Notes: generated by a model not told the origin, from the letters alone. 64,000 nucleotides of DNA from Faeciplasma sp045660445 (GCA_045660445.1 JAZRDR010000001.1:182908-246907), one strand, 5' to 3'; positions 8,086-16,540 are shown, numbered from the stretch's first letter. Translations and numbers: made by a program.

Positions 8086-9989
8086 TGGCGGTTTATGTAC
8101 AAACGGTGACGTGTGAAACATACAAAGGAGTGTACGGGCAACCTGAAACTGAGATTAAAGTAGATACTCAAGTGGTAACCGCAGAACAAGGGTATTACTT
8201 GAGGTTTATAAGCAAAACGTTGCCCCTTACTAAAAAACGAAGAGTATCAGAACCGATGGTGTATGCGTATCTCGCAGGATATTCTGATGCGGGCTCAGAT
8301 ATTTATATTACGCCTTCAATGATTTGTAACGGAGATGATCAGACGTATCACGAATATGCACTAGACCAGATTCTACTCAATGCGCCTCAAGTACTGTATA
8401 CAAATGGCGCAACCGTAAGACCCTTCAGAAATGCATCTTCGATAACGTTTTATACTGAGCTTAGCAATAACGCCCCTTATTTACTCTATGTCATTGAAGA
8501 TATAACACCCGAAGCTCGCAATCTCTATCCGATGTCGTTCATAGATGAAACGAAGCCGGCAACATTCGGGTGGGAGTTCTATGCCGAAACTCCCGAGAAC
8601 GGTGTTCCTCTCATACAAAAAAGCGCCGTACTTCAGTGGCGTTCAGCCGATGGAACAGTTCACGAAATAAACATAAGCGGTGAGTCACAGAGCTATACTT
8701 TTGCGTCTGGTACTTTTCCTGAGAACGAAAGTATCCAGTGGCGTGTGCAAGTCACTTCTGATGACGATATTGCATCAGAGTGGAGTGCATGGCAAACTGT
8801 TTCAACTGCGGAAAGCGCAGGCGCTGTAAGTAATCTCTATCCTGCCGATATGCTTGTTAACAGCGAGATTATCAACCGTATTTCTTGGAGATATGTAAAC
8901 GAAGTCGGTACCGAACAGAGTGCTTATGATATAGAAATGTCAACCGACGGGACTTTGTGGACCTCGTTAAACTCAGAAAACACGAGCAATCAATATTATG
9001 ATGCACCAGCGGGAACCTTTGTCGCAGAGAAGACATGGATAAGGGTTAGAGCTTATAACTCAAGTGGAATTGCAAGTGAGTGGGCGTCTGTGAGTTTTAC
9101 TGTCAGAAGTTCCCCTGAAAAACCCTCTATAGTTTCCGTGTCGACTGATGTTGATAAACCTCTGATATCATGGGAGAGTACAGGGCAGGAAGTCTATGAG
9201 ATTGCGATTGGTGATGCAGAAGGCAAAATCGTTTATTCAAGGATCATTGCCGGAAATGAAAAGCGGCACAAAATCGCTTTACGGCTCGAGGATGGTGAAT
9301 ATATAGCTTCACTCAAGGTGAGAAATAAATACAACATGGTAAGTCCTGTTGCTCAGAGAGTGTTCGCTGTATCTACCGTAAAACCCGATAAACCATCGCT
9401 GTACGCATTGCAATCGGATGGGACAGTCGTAATGACATTTACTCACACGACAGACAAGGCAGTTCTTTTGCGCAATGACGTTGCTATAGCTAATGTGAGT
9501 GGATTGAGTTCGTACGTCGATCACACAGCGCACGGAACTTGTGAATATGTACTCAGAGCGCTTTCGGATGATTCGTTCTGCGACAGCGAGCCTTATGAGG
9601 TAACTGCTGGCTTTGGCTATGCACTGATATCCACAATTGATAACCCTGTAGATTGTTTGTGTTTAAGGTTCAAAGCAGGTTCGGCTCCCGAAAACAGTGT
9701 GGCAGTCGGTGCGGAAAGCGCATCACTTAGCTTCGCAGGACGGCAATATCCTGTGACGGAATTCGGCGAGCACAAATCATTATCTAAGAAGCTTTCATAT
9801 TCCGTACTTACTGAACGAGAGTTGCAAAAGATATTAAGCATGATGGGTCATATCGTTCTTTGGCGTGATCGAAATGATAAGTTTTACGGTTCGCTTGCGG
9901 ATCTTAGCTTTGAGCGCCACAGATCTTACATAGATGTGTCCTTCTCAATATCCAGGCAGGAAGTATCAGAGGAGATAGATTATGAGTGA
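8085..9989 (+). CDS. Phage tail protein with fibronectin-III-like repeats
   Basis: A 634-residue tail protein in the distal-tail slot after the tape measure. It starts at a GTG overlapping the tape-measure stop (TAGTG), with AAAGGAG about 9 bases upstream. Residues about 165-430 hold Ig/FnIII-like modules with repeated 'W.vqV.......SeWS.w' patterns (IQWRVQVTSDDDIASEWSAW; TWIRVRAYNSSGIASEWASV). The last 130 residues (ending LWRDRNDKFYGSLADLSFERHRSYIDVSFSISRQE) resemble the end of tail proteins that attach to the tube. It probably combines tail-tip attachment and surface binding. Exact role is unknown. Confidence 0.72.
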   Translation: MAVYVQTVTCETYKGVYGQPETEIKVDTQVVTAEQGYYLRFISKTLPLTKKRRVSEPMVYAYLAGYSDAGSDIYITPSMICNGDDQTYHEYALDQILLNAPQVLYTNGATVRPFRNASSITFYTELSNNAPYLLYVIEDITPEARNLYPMSFIDETKPATFGWEFYAETPENGVPLIQKSAVLQWRSADGTVHEINISGESQSYTFASGTFPENESIQWRVQVTSDDDIASEWSAWQTVSTAESAGAVSNLYPADMLVNSEIINRISWRYVNEVGTEQSAYDIEMSTDGTLWTSLNSENTSNQYYDAPAGTFVAEKTWIRVRAYNSSGIASEWASVSFTVRSSPEKPSIVSVSTDVDKPLISWESTGQEVYEIAIGDAEGKIVYSRIIAGNEKRHKIALRLEDGEYIASLKVRNKYNMVSPVAQRVFAVSTVKPDKPSLYALQSDGTVVMTFTHTTDKAVLLRNDVAIANVSGLSSYVDHTAHGTCEYVLRALSDDSFCDSEPYEVTAGFGYALISTIDNPVDCLCLRFKAGSAPENSVAVGAESASLSFAGRQYPVTEFGEHKSLSKKLSYSVLTERELQKILSMMGHIVLWRDRNDKFYGSLADLSFERHRSYIDVSFSISRQEVSEEIDYE

Positions 9990-11025
9990 CATCTTTAAAT
10001 ACGGTTCAAGGCAAATTCGATTTCGTTATGACATAATAAGAGGCAATGTGAAAATAGGAGAAGCTAGTGTCATAAGTTGTAAGATTTTTTACAACTCGGA
10101 TGCAGCGATAAAGAGAACGGCGACGTTTGAAATGTTGCCGGGGAACATCGATTTTGTCAAGGATCAGATCCGAGTGTATATGATAACGAATACTGAGGAA
10201 AAAGTCATAGGTACTTTTTTACTTGCTTCACCAAATAATAGAGTCTCATCTACCACTCGGACTTGCAGTGTAGAGGCATACGACAGATGTTTAATCCTGA
10301 AAGAAGACTGCTTTACTGAAAGAACTTACTTCCGGGCAGGAGATAGATACGATATCGTAATATCATCCATTGTTGCTTCTGCCGGAATCTCAACTTTTGT
10401 GATTCCCCAGATACCTGCAGTCCTTCCTGCTGCTCGAGAGTTCGAAATTGGAGTGGCAAAGCTCGATGCTATCAACGAGTTACTCGATGAGATCAACTAT
10501 AATCCTATCGTTGCTGATGAACACGGAGAATTTGTTATATCGGAATACATACAGCCTTCACTTAGGACAGCAACCGTTAAATACTTTGACGACAAATTCA
10601 GTGTGATCACTCCTGATTATGAATCCGAGGCAGATATCTTCGGAATTCCGAACGTGTTTATTGCACGGTGCGATAATCCCGAGCTCGAGCAGGAGTATTA
10701 CAGTGTCTATGTTAACGATAATCCCGGTTCAAAACTCTCTACGGTGTATCGTGGCCGTAGGGTCGTCAGCGATATTTATATGCCTGACTATATTGAATCG
10801 CAGCAGGCTCTTGACGAATACATCAAGAGAAAAGCCGTCGAGGAGTCTATGATATTCGACAACGTCAAGATAAAAACAGCGTTGAGTGCTGAACACGGAT
10901 ATAGGAATATTGTTCGTATTCGTAATGGTTATCTGGACGGAGTATACATTGAAAAGTCGTGGGAGATGGAACTTAAAGCAGGTGCTTTGATGGTTCATAA
11001 TCTTGTAGGAGTGTTTGAATTATGA
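9982..11025 (+). CDS. Tail-tip / baseplate hub-like protein
   Basis: A 347-residue protein overlapping its upstream neighbour by 8 bases. The pattern (early beta strands with TATFEMLPGN, a central SVEAYDRCLILKEDC strand, then KLDAINELLDEINYNPIVADEHGEF) is like gp27/hub-type proteins at the tail tip of Gram-positive phages, which close the tube. There is no obvious peptidase domain, so it may be a hub without the cell-wall cutting module found in longer tail-associated lysins. Function is inferred from position and general fold pattern. Confidence 0.62.
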   Translation: MSDIFKYGSRQIRFRYDIIRGNVKIGEASVISCKIFYNSDAAIKRTATFEMLPGNIDFVKDQIRVYMITNTEEKVIGTFLLASPNNRVSSTTRTCSVEAYDRCLILKEDCFTERTYFRAGDRYDIVISSIVASAGISTFVIPQIPAVLPAAREFEIGVAKLDAINELLDEINYNPIVADEHGEFVISEYIQPSLRTATVKYFDDKFSVITPDYESEADIFGIPNVFIARCDNPELEQEYYSVYVNDNPGSKLSTVYRGRRVVSDIYMPDYIESQQALDEYIKRKAVEESMIFDNVKIKTALSAEHGYRNIVRIRNGYLDGVYIEKSWEMELKAGALMVHNLVGVFEL

Positions 11026-11297
11026 TAGATGACAATGTTTTTGTGCCCAAGCAAAAAGAAAAAATCGAAGGCGAAAATGATTTTTTTGCAACAATATCGG
11101 GCGTTTTCAACGACGGGGTCTCGCTCATGATCGACGGGCAAGAAACCGAGAAGCATTATAAGGTCAACTCAGGTTGCAACTACAAATCAGGTGACACTGT
11201 AAAGGTACTTAAAATCAGAGGAACATACATAGTTGAGTATACTGTCGATTGCGTTTCGGTTGACGAAGTGACGTCAGCGTTGGAAGGAAGTTATTGA
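11022..11297 (+). CDS. Small phage protein, unknown (tail-tip region)
   Basis: A 91-residue protein with a strand-rich core (FFATISGVFNDGVSLMIDGQE; YKSGDTVKVLKIRGTYIVEYTV) that could form a small beta barrel. ATG overlaps the hub-like gene stop by 4 bases (ATGA type) and its own stop overlaps the next gene's start. The tight coupling to tail-tip and fibre genes suggests an adaptor or fibre-assembly part. I recognise no family. Confidence 0.6.
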   Translation: MIDDNVFVPKQKEKIEGENDFFATISGVFNDGVSLMIDGQETEKHYKVNSGCNYKSGDTVKVLKIRGTYIVEYTVDCVSVDEVTSALEGSY

Positions 11298-12082
11298 TGA
11301 CTCTTAAAGAATTTTTAACCACGATTGCGGATGCAATACGTTCGTTTGAAGGATCTACGTCGTTGATTCCTGCGAAGAATTTTGCAAGCAGAATAACGGC
11401 ACTGACTTCCGACGCTAACGCTACGGCGGCACAGATAGTAAAGGGGAAAACCGCATATGTCGATGGCGAAAAGGTTACGGGTACCCTTACCATTTATGGC
11501 ACGACAGATGCTACTGCGGCGGCATCTGATATACGTTCCGGCAAGACAGCGTATGTCGACGATAAGAAGATTACCGGAACGTTGACTGTCTTAGATACCT
11601 CCGACGCTAACGCTACAGCGGCACAGATAGTAAAGGGGAAAACTGCATATATCGATGGCAAAAAAGTTACGGGTACTCTTACCGTTTATGGAACAACAGA
11701 TGCTACTGCAGCGGCATCTGATATTATTTTCGGTAAAACAGCATATGTTGACGACAAATTAATAACAGGCACGTTTAAGGATGTGACGTCAGTTACCGGT
11801 ACCGTTTCTTTATATGCATCATCAAGCGGTAGTACGAGAACGGTCAACATATACCCTTCTACTTCGATTATATCAGAGATCTTGTACGCTTTTGTATATG
11901 GCACTGGAATTAATAACTCTTCGGGAACAGATGTGGAAGTCCCGATTGTAGGTGTATATAATGATGGAACCTCCTCGGGAGGCTTAAAAAGGTCCACTGT
12001 AACGAGATTGCAGTTTACTACGAATGTAAAAACGACATCCGCAACAACATTGAACTATATTGTTGTTGGCAAAAAGGCATAA
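11297..12082 (+). CDS. Tail-fibre-like protein with tandem GKTAYV modules
   Basis: A 261-residue protein built from a repeated 32-residue unit with the pattern 'DAtAaa.Di..GKTAYVDg.KiTGTl', present four times between about residues 38 and 165. Two pairs of units form a 192-bp DNA tandem duplication. The C-terminal 95 residues are a different, Ser/Thr-rich beta domain (SVTGTVSLYASSSGSTRTVNIYPS) resembling phage receptor-binding ends. ATG at 11,297 has AAGGAAG 6 bases upstream; a TTG at 11,294 is also possible. Probably part of the host-binding fibre. Confidence 0.68.
   Translation: MTLKEFLTTIADAIRSFEGSTSLIPAKNFASRITALTSDANATAAQIVKGKTAYVDGEKVTGTLTIYGTTDATAAASDIRSGKTAYVDDKKITGTLTVLDTSDANATAAQIVKGKTAYIDGKKVTGTLTVYGTTDATAAASDIIFGKTAYVDDKLITGTFKDVTSVTGTVSLYASSSGSTRTVNIYPSTSIISEILYAFVYGTGINNSSGTDVEVPIVGVYNDGTSSGGLKRSTVTRLQFTTNVKTTSATTLNYIVVGKKA
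11411..11794 (+). repeat. Tandem duplication of a 192-bp unit in the fibre gene
   Basis: The unit beginning GACGCTAACGCTAC at 11,411 recurs at 11,603, exactly 192 bases later, in frame (64 residues). The first halves are nearly identical at DNA level (GCACAGATAGTAAAGGGG appears in both); the second halves have diverged more. Each unit itself holds two 32-residue modules. Confidence 0.85.
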
Positions 12083-12098
12083 AGGAAGGTGATATGTA

Positions 12099-12404
12099 AT
12101 GATGATGGGCGATTCTTATAAGCTTCCTATCGAGATATTAACAGAAGAAGGTCCTGCCACAGAGGAAACCTTTTCTGAAATTGAATTCATGATCGGAAAT
12201 GTAAGAAAAACAAAAACAAGCGGCGAAATTATTTACAACGCAGATATTCAGATGTTTTTGGTGCCGTTGACACAGAAGGACACATTTAGCCTTCTTGGCA
12301 TGGAAAAGGTACAAATCAGATGTAAGTTCGCATCCGGCGATGTTTTAGGTACCGAACTGGATCCTGAGGACGTTGTTTGCTCGATATCTAAGGAGGAGCT
12401 GTGA
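12099..12404 (+). CDS. Phage protein, unknown (fibre cluster)
   Basis: A 101-residue protein with strand-rich segments (YKLPIEILTEEG; IEFMIGNVRKT; KVQIRCKFASGDVLGTELDPEDV). Its layout, a short beta domain that describes a bounded 'input' strand pattern, resembles small upper-baseplate-type proteins next to fibre genes in Clostridia phages, but I cannot name a family. AAGGAAGGTGAT precedes one of three in-frame ATGs (12,099, 12,102, 12,105). The stop overlaps the start of the next gene. Confidence 0.55.
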   Translation: MMMGDSYKLPIEILTEEGPATEETFSEIEFMIGNVRKTKTSGEIIYNADIQMFLVPLTQKDTFSLLGMEKVQIRCKFASGDVLGTELDPEDVVCSISKEEL

Positions 12405-12709
12405 TGACACCATTGAAAATAAAAATACACAAGCCTCCATCGCTAAAGGTAAACCTTTTAAAGCCTGCTTCACTTTTAGTGAAGCTTCCAGAGGCTATCG
12501 TGATATATAGCGGAAACGACTTGCCAAAGTATGATGGTGAGCATGTGATTACGCCAAGTGCCGAAAGCGAGCAGATTCTTAAGACTGCAGACAAGCATGT
12601 TCAGAATGATATCACAGTTAAAAAGATACCGTATTATGAAATTGATAATACAGCAGGCGGCATGACAATATATATCGGCACAGATGAAGAACTGATTATT
12701 GAGCAGTAA
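12404..12709 (+). CDS. Small fibre-cluster protein with IPY-AGG module
   Basis: A 101-residue protein. The N-terminal third is Lys/Pro-rich (KIKIHKPPSLKVNLLKPASL). The C-terminal part, HVQNDITVKKIPYYEIDNTAGGMTIYIG, is nearly the same module that ends the next gene (QVTVAAIPYVESENAAGGLTITIG), so the two are partial paralogues. AAGGAGG lies 7 bases before the ATG at 12,404; a GTG at 12,401 is also in frame. Likely a structural part of the tail fibre or adhesin assembly. Confidence 0.58.
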   Translation: MTPLKIKIHKPPSLKVNLLKPASLLVKLPEAIVIYSGNDLPKYDGEHVITPSAESEQILKTADKHVQNDITVKKIPYYEIDNTAGGMTIYIGTDEELIIEQ

Positions 12710-12723
12710 AGGAGAAAATTGAA

Positions 12724-13308
12724 ATGGCAGGAAAAGTAGCAGGCAAGATTATTTATGGCGGCAGAACACTTATTGATTTAACCGGTGATGATATCGCCGC
12801 GGATAAAGTACTCATAGATGTACAATTCCACGGTGCAGACGGAAAGATATACACAGGCACTTGTGCCTTCGACGTAGACTCCAGTCCGGCAACACTTAAA
12901 GCTGCTGAAGCTCTCGAGGGTAAGACGTTCGCGGCAGGAGGAAAGATCATCACCGGCACAGCAAAAAACAACGGAGCCGTTAACGGTGTCATCAAGATCA
13001 AAGACGGCAGCTATACCGTCCCAATCGGCTATCATGACGGTAGCGGAACCGTAGTGATTGATCCAACTGAGATGGCAAAGCTCATCGCTACGAACATACG
13101 CGATGGTGTTACTATTCTCGGCGTAACAGGTACTATGACAGGCTCGGAGGGCGTTATCTCTCAGACGAAGGTTGTCACTCCTACAACCGCTGAACAGGTG
13201 ATAATTCCCGATGACGGCTATACTCATCTTTCGCAGGTCACCGTTGCGGCAATCCCATATGTCGAAAGTGAAAACGCAGCAGGCGGATTGACAATTACTA
13301 TAGGCTAA
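12724..13308 (+). CDS. Tail-fibre-like repeat protein
   Basis: A 194-residue protein starting GKIIYGGRTLIDLTGDDIAADKV, a start shared with the next gene. It carries the 'TGT' strand-turn modules (GADGKIYTGT; GGKIITGTAKNN; GVTILGVTGTMTGS) and ends with the IPY...AGG module shared with its upstream neighbour. The pattern is of repeated beta-turn units that pack in fibre shafts. GGAG lies upstream of the ATG at 12,724. Function is inferred from repeats and position. Confidence 0.62.
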   Translation: MAGKVAGKIIYGGRTLIDLTGDDIAADKVLIDVQFHGADGKIYTGTCAFDVDSSPATLKAAEALEGKTFAAGGKIITGTAKNNGAVNGVIKIKDGSYTVPIGYHDGSGTVVIDPTEMAKLIATNIRDGVTILGVTGTMTGSEGVISQTKVVTPTTAEQVIIPDDGYTHLSQVTVAAIPYVESENAAGGLTITIG

Positions 13309-13322
13309 AGGCGGTGTGAGTA

Positions 13323-14078
13323 ATGGCCCTAAAGCCAAATAAAGTAGTTTATGGCGGAGAAATCGTCATAGACTTATCGGATTCTACAGTCGCAGAAAAT
13401 AACTTACTCGAAGGAGTGAAGGCGAAGAATGCGGCAGGGAAAGACATAACCGGCACAATTCCCATCAAAGGCTCTGACGATATGGTGATAATCGGCTCAC
13501 AGGTAACTGTCCCAGCAGGATATTATGAAATGGATTGTAGCGCAACATTGCAGCTTGATACGCAAGAAGGCAAAAGCGTTACACCCACAAAATCAAGCCA
13601 AGTTGCTGTTAAAAGCGGAAAATATACCACAGGGGACATAGTTGTTGAAGCTATACCTGATGAGTATATTGATACTACCGATGCAACCGCAACGGCTGCA
13701 GACATCGCTAAGGGAAAGACGGCTTATGTAAACGGCGAGAAGATAACAGGCACTCTAGTAATAGGTGGCGAGGAGCTGACATGGCAGAAAAACACAGTCG
13801 CCATAAGCGGAACGTCAGGGAACCGAAGTGCGACTGTTTCGTTTGATGCACTCGCACAAGGCTCGATTAAATTCGGTTTTGCATACGGAACGGCTTACAA
13901 CGGGTCTCCTATGTTTTTGACTGCGTTCTATGACGGTGACCCTGTATGCACAGGGGCTAGCTTGGAGCTATTTCATTACGGAGGCGGTAGCACGGCGGCT
14001 ATGAGAGTTGAGACACACGCAACGACATATAGTAGCTTTACAGTGACAGTGTATGCCATTGGCAAGGCAAAATCGTAA
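13323..14078 (+). CDS. Tail-fibre-like repeat protein with distinct C-terminal domain
   Basis: A 251-residue paralogue of the previous gene: N-terminus NKVVYGGEIVIDLSDSTVAENN, then 'TPTKSSQVAVKSGKYTTGDIVVEAIP', then one GKTAYVNGEKITGTL module like those in the gene at 11,297. The last 100 residues (WQKNTVAISGTSGNRSATVSF, FGFAYGTAYNGSPMF, AIGKAKS) form a beta domain similar in layout to the end of the 11,297 gene, both ending with a '(V)vGKKA/AIGKAKS' tail. The cluster looks like a set of shuffled fibre modules. Confidence 0.62.
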   Translation: MALKPNKVVYGGEIVIDLSDSTVAENNLLEGVKAKNAAGKDITGTIPIKGSDDMVIIGSQVTVPAGYYEMDCSATLQLDTQEGKSVTPTKSSQVAVKSGKYTTGDIVVEAIPDEYIDTTDATATAADIAKGKTAYVNGEKITGTLVIGGEELTWQKNTVAISGTSGNRSATVSFDALAQGSIKFGFAYGTAYNGSPMFLTAFYDGDPVCTGASLELFHYGGGSTAAMRVETHATTYSSFTVTVYAIGKAKS

Positions 14079-14091
14079 GGGGGGCTGAATA

Positions 14092-14256
14092 ATGTTCATA
14101 ACAGCATATCACGGCGAGGGTATTAAATACTACGGCATCGTGGACGGCGTGTTGACAGAGCTTACCGAAACAGAGTTTTCTGCAAAGCTTGAAGAAGAGA
14201 AGAAAACAGCTCTTAAAGCCCAAGCTTATGACATTGTAACGGGGGTGAGCGAATGA
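14092..14256 (+). CDS. Small phage protein (54 residues)
   Basis: A 54-codon gene, ATG at 14,092 preceded by AAGGGGGG, with its TGA overlapping the ATG of the next gene (ATGA). The product starts MFITAYHGEGIKYYG and has a charged helix (KLEEEKKTALKAQ) in its second half. Small genes in this place in Clostridia phages are XkdX-like, but the match is not clear. The good ribosome site, coupling and lack of any gap in the operon support it as real. Confidence 0.6.
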   Translation: MFITAYHGEGIKYYGIVDGVLTELTETEFSAKLEEEKKTALKAQAYDIVTGVSE

Positions 14257-14666
14257 CTGTTTTAGACGAAGCACGAAATTTTCGCAGAATAATCGAGCAG
14301 GCAACAAAAAGCCTTGATGACAAGACTGCAAGCGAAGCAGTGTCGCTTTTTCCGAAGCTGAAGCAGGACGGCTCGCTTATCAAAGCAGGCACGAGGATCT
14401 TACATAATAGCAAGCTTTATAAAGCAGGCGTTGACCTTTGGGACACAGCGGAAAACAGCCCTGAGAACGCACCAACTCTTTGGGCAGAGCTTCAGTACAA
14501 AAACGGCATCAGAATTATACCCAAGCAGATTGACGTTACAACGCTATTTTCAAAAAATGAGCTTGGCTGGTGGGACGACGTTCTTTACTTATCAAAGGCT
14601 GACAACAACGTATACACACCCGAGCAGTATCCCGATAATTGGGAAGTCGTTAATGACGAAACATAA
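14253..14666 (+). CDS. Phage tail protein with carbohydrate-binding-like C-terminus
   Basis: A 137-residue protein. Residues 1-40 are helical (TVLDEARNFRRIIEQATKSL), a common start for this tail-protein type. The middle has ...KAGTRILHNSKLYKAGVDLWD then NAPTLWAEL, the 'G..v...g.lYka....' plus 'P..lW..l' layout of chitin-binding (CBM5/12-like) modules often found in phage tail proteins. It would bind host cell-wall glycan. The start overlaps the stop of the small gene before it. Confidence 0.65.
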   Translation: MTVLDEARNFRRIIEQATKSLDDKTASEAVSLFPKLKQDGSLIKAGTRILHNSKLYKAGVDLWDTAENSPENAPTLWAELQYKNGIRIIPKQIDVTTLFSKNELGWWDDVLYLSKADNNVYTPEQYPDNWEVVNDET

Positions 14667-14682
14667 AGGCAGGTGAGCTAAT

Positions 14683-14982
14683 GTGGAAGTAACAAAAGAC
14701 TTTGAGCATCGAATAACCACGGTTGAAGATCGCTCGAAATCGAATCAGCACCGCTTAGACGATTTAGAGAAGCGACAAGACAATCTCGATGAGTTAGTTG
14801 GAACAGTGAAGGCTCTTGCGGTTCGCGAAGAAAATGTTGAAAGCGATGTCAAGGAGATCAAGAGCGACGTAAAAGCGCTAACAAGTAAGCCCGGGCAACG
14901 ATGGGAGAGCTTAGTTGAAAAGGCGATTTGGGCTGTGGCTGCTGCTGTTATCGCCTTTTTCTTGGCAAGGCTCGGCTTATAA
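14683..14982 (+). CDS. XhlA-like lysis-associated membrane protein
   Basis: A 99-residue protein with a long coiled coil (residues about 8-65, DRSKSNQHRLDDLEKRQDNLDELV) and one C-terminal membrane helix (AIWAVAAAVIAFFLARLGL). This is the layout of hemolysin XhlA-type proteins, which associate with holin and amidase for phage lysis. It starts at a GTG at 14,683 preceded by AGGTGA; an ATG two bases earlier runs into a stop after three codons. First gene of the lysis cassette. Confidence 0.78.
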   Translation: MEVTKDFEHRITTVEDRSKSNQHRLDDLEKRQDNLDELVGTVKALAVREENVESDVKEIKSDVKALTSKPGQRWESLVEKAIWAVAAAVIAFFLARLGL

Positions 14983-14992
14983 AGGAGACGCT

Positions 14993-15274
14993 ATGCGAAA
15001 GAAACGTGAATTCTCAAAAACAATAATGAGTGCCATTGGGGCTGTGACTGTTATCGTCACAGCCTTTTCTATGGCTGTTATCTGGAAGACCGAGGACACT
15101 TCGGGGCTTGCGTATCTGATTCCTGCTGTGTTCACAGCGTTTGCCACAGCGCATGGCTTTTATTCATCGAAGGCCAAAGCAGAAAACAAAATTAAGCTTA
15201 TGAAAAAGCACAATATCGAAGTGACAGAACAAACCATTAACGACTTATATGAAGGAGAAGATTCTTATGACTGA
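14993..15274 (+). CDS. Small holin-like membrane protein
   Basis: A 93-residue protein with two predicted membrane helices (residues about 12-31 and 39-56), a basic N-terminus (RKKREFSK) and a charged cytoplasmic tail. This is a holin-like layout, and it lies between XhlA-like and LLH-type holin genes. ATG at 14,993 has AAAGGAG 6 bases upstream; a longer in-frame start at 14,915 lies inside the previous gene. Role in pore formation is inferred. Confidence 0.68.
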   Translation: MRKKREFSKTIMSAIGAVTVIVTAFSMAVIWKTEDTSGLAYLIPAVFTAFATAHGFYSSKAKAENKIKLMKKHNIEVTEQTINDLYEGEDSYD

Positions 15275-15587
15275 TTTAACACCTATTTTTGAGGCGCTTA
15301 TAGCACTTGCACTTGCTCTTATAACAACGTTCTTAGTCCCTTATATCAAGGAAAAGATAGATGCGGACAAGCTTGCAAAGATTCAGTATTGGGTGAAGGT
15401 CGGAGTTGAAGCAGCCGAGCAGATATTAAATTATGAATCTGCAGGTGAAGAAAAGAAGCAGTATGTATTAAATTTCCTTGAATCAAAGGGATTTTCGATT
15501 GATCCTGTTGAGATCAACAACCTTATCGAATCGGCTGTGTATCAGCTGAATGACATGAGCACTATAAAGGGTGATGGTAATGGCTAA
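15267..15587 (+). CDS. Phage holin, LLH family
   Basis: A 106-residue protein with one N-terminal membrane helix (FEALIALALALITTFLVPYI) followed by a soluble helix-loop part: KVGVEAAEQ, then KKQYVLNFLESKGFSIDPVEINNLIESAVYQL. This is the pattern of the LL-H holin family. GAAGGAGA precedes the ATG at 15,267, and the gene overlaps its neighbours at both ends. It would form membrane lesions that release the downstream amidase. Confidence 0.82.
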   Translation: MTDLTPIFEALIALALALITTFLVPYIKEKIDADKLAKIQYWVKVGVEAAEQILNYESAGEEKKQYVLNFLESKGFSIDPVEINNLIESAVYQLNDMSTIKGDGNG

Positions 15588-16401
15588 ATACAAGGTGTGC
15601 CTTGATGCGGGACATTATGGCAAATATAATCAGAGTCCTTGCAATGAAAAATACTACGAGTCGGATATGTCGTGGAAGCTTCATCTGCTCCTTAAGAAAG
15701 AGCTTGAGCGACTCGGCATCGAGGTTATAACAACTCGTAAAACACAGGATGCGGATCTTGCCTTAACCTCGAGAGGGAAGAAGTCGAAGGGTTGTCACTT
15801 GTTCCTTTCGCTTCATTCAAATGCGGTTGGCTCGAAAGCGGCTGAATCTGTTGACTATCCTATCGTTTATGTTCCTGTCAGCGGCAAAGCTGATGACCTC
15901 GGCAAGCGGTTGTCTGAATGCATCGCAAAGACGATGCAGACCAAGCAGGCAGGGAAGTGGAAATCGAAAAAAGGTAACAAGGGCGATTGGTATGGAGTTA
16001 TGCGCGGCGCGGCATCAGTCGGCACGATCGGTTTGCTCATCGAGCACAGCTTTCACACCAACACCCGATCGACCAACTGGTTGCTTAATGACGTGAACCT
16101 TGCGAAGCTTGCAAAGGCTGAAGCAGGCGTTATTTTCGATTGGCTTGAGGATAACATCGAGTTCGAGCCCGAGAAGCAGACAAGCAGTTTCAAGGAATAC
16201 AGAGTAAAGGTCATCTGCGATTCACTCAATATCAGAAAGACCCCGAACTGGAAGACATCTGATATTGTCGGAGTGATCACCGACAAAGGTACATACACCA
16301 TAATTGCCGAGACGGATCTTGAAGGTACGAAATTCGGCAAGCTTAAAAGCGGCAAGGGTTGGATCTCGCTTGGCGAAAAGTATGTTAAGAAGATAACTTG
16401 A
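15580..16401 (+). CDS. Phage endolysin: N-acetylmuramoyl-L-alanine amidase with SH3-like domain
   Basis: A 273-residue enzyme that cleaves the amide bond between N-acetylmuramic acid and L-alanine in peptidoglycan. Residues 1-190 are an Amidase_3 domain: zinc ligands His12 (LDAGHYG), Glu27 (YESDMSW) and His79 (FLSLHSNAVG), catalytic Glu155 (LLIEHSFHTN). Residues about 206-270 form a bacterial SH3-type wall-binding domain (DSLNIRKTPNW...KSGKGWISL). No signal peptide, so it needs the holins. ATG 15,580 is preferred over GTG 15,571 and ATG 15,574. Last prophage gene, followed by a strong terminator. Confidence 0.92.
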   Translation: MAKYKVCLDAGHYGKYNQSPCNEKYYESDMSWKLHLLLKKELERLGIEVITTRKTQDADLALTSRGKKSKGCHLFLSLHSNAVGSKAAESVDYPIVYVPVSGKADDLGKRLSECIAKTMQTKQAGKWKSKKGNKGDWYGVMRGAASVGTIGLLIEHSFHTNTRSTNWLLNDVNLAKLAKAEAGVIFDWLEDNIEFEPEKQTSSFKEYRVKVICDSLNIRKTPNWKTSDIVGVITDKGTYTIIAETDLEGTKFGKLKSGKGWISLGEKYVKKIT

Positions 16402-16492
16402 TTTTAGCCGTGATTGCTTGTGAGGCGCACGGTATCGGGCGGCTCCTGCGGGGGCTTCCCGATGTGCATACATAATTGAATATCTGAAAAAT

Positions 16493-16540
16493 AAAAACCG
16501 CCCTCTGAGGAGATAATCCTTGGAGGGCGGTTTTTGTTTT
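16493..16540 (+). terminator. Terminator after the prophage lysis genes
   Basis: AAAAACCGCCCTC at 16,493 pairs with GAGGGCGGTTTTT ending at 16,535, then T-rich TGTTTT. Ends the long phage late operon. Confidence 0.85.

Noticed and set aside
16425..16455. ATCGGG...CCCGAT inverted repeat after the endolysin
   Set aside because: Six-pair stem with a GC-rich loop of about 18 bases and no T-run; not convincing as terminator or attachment core.
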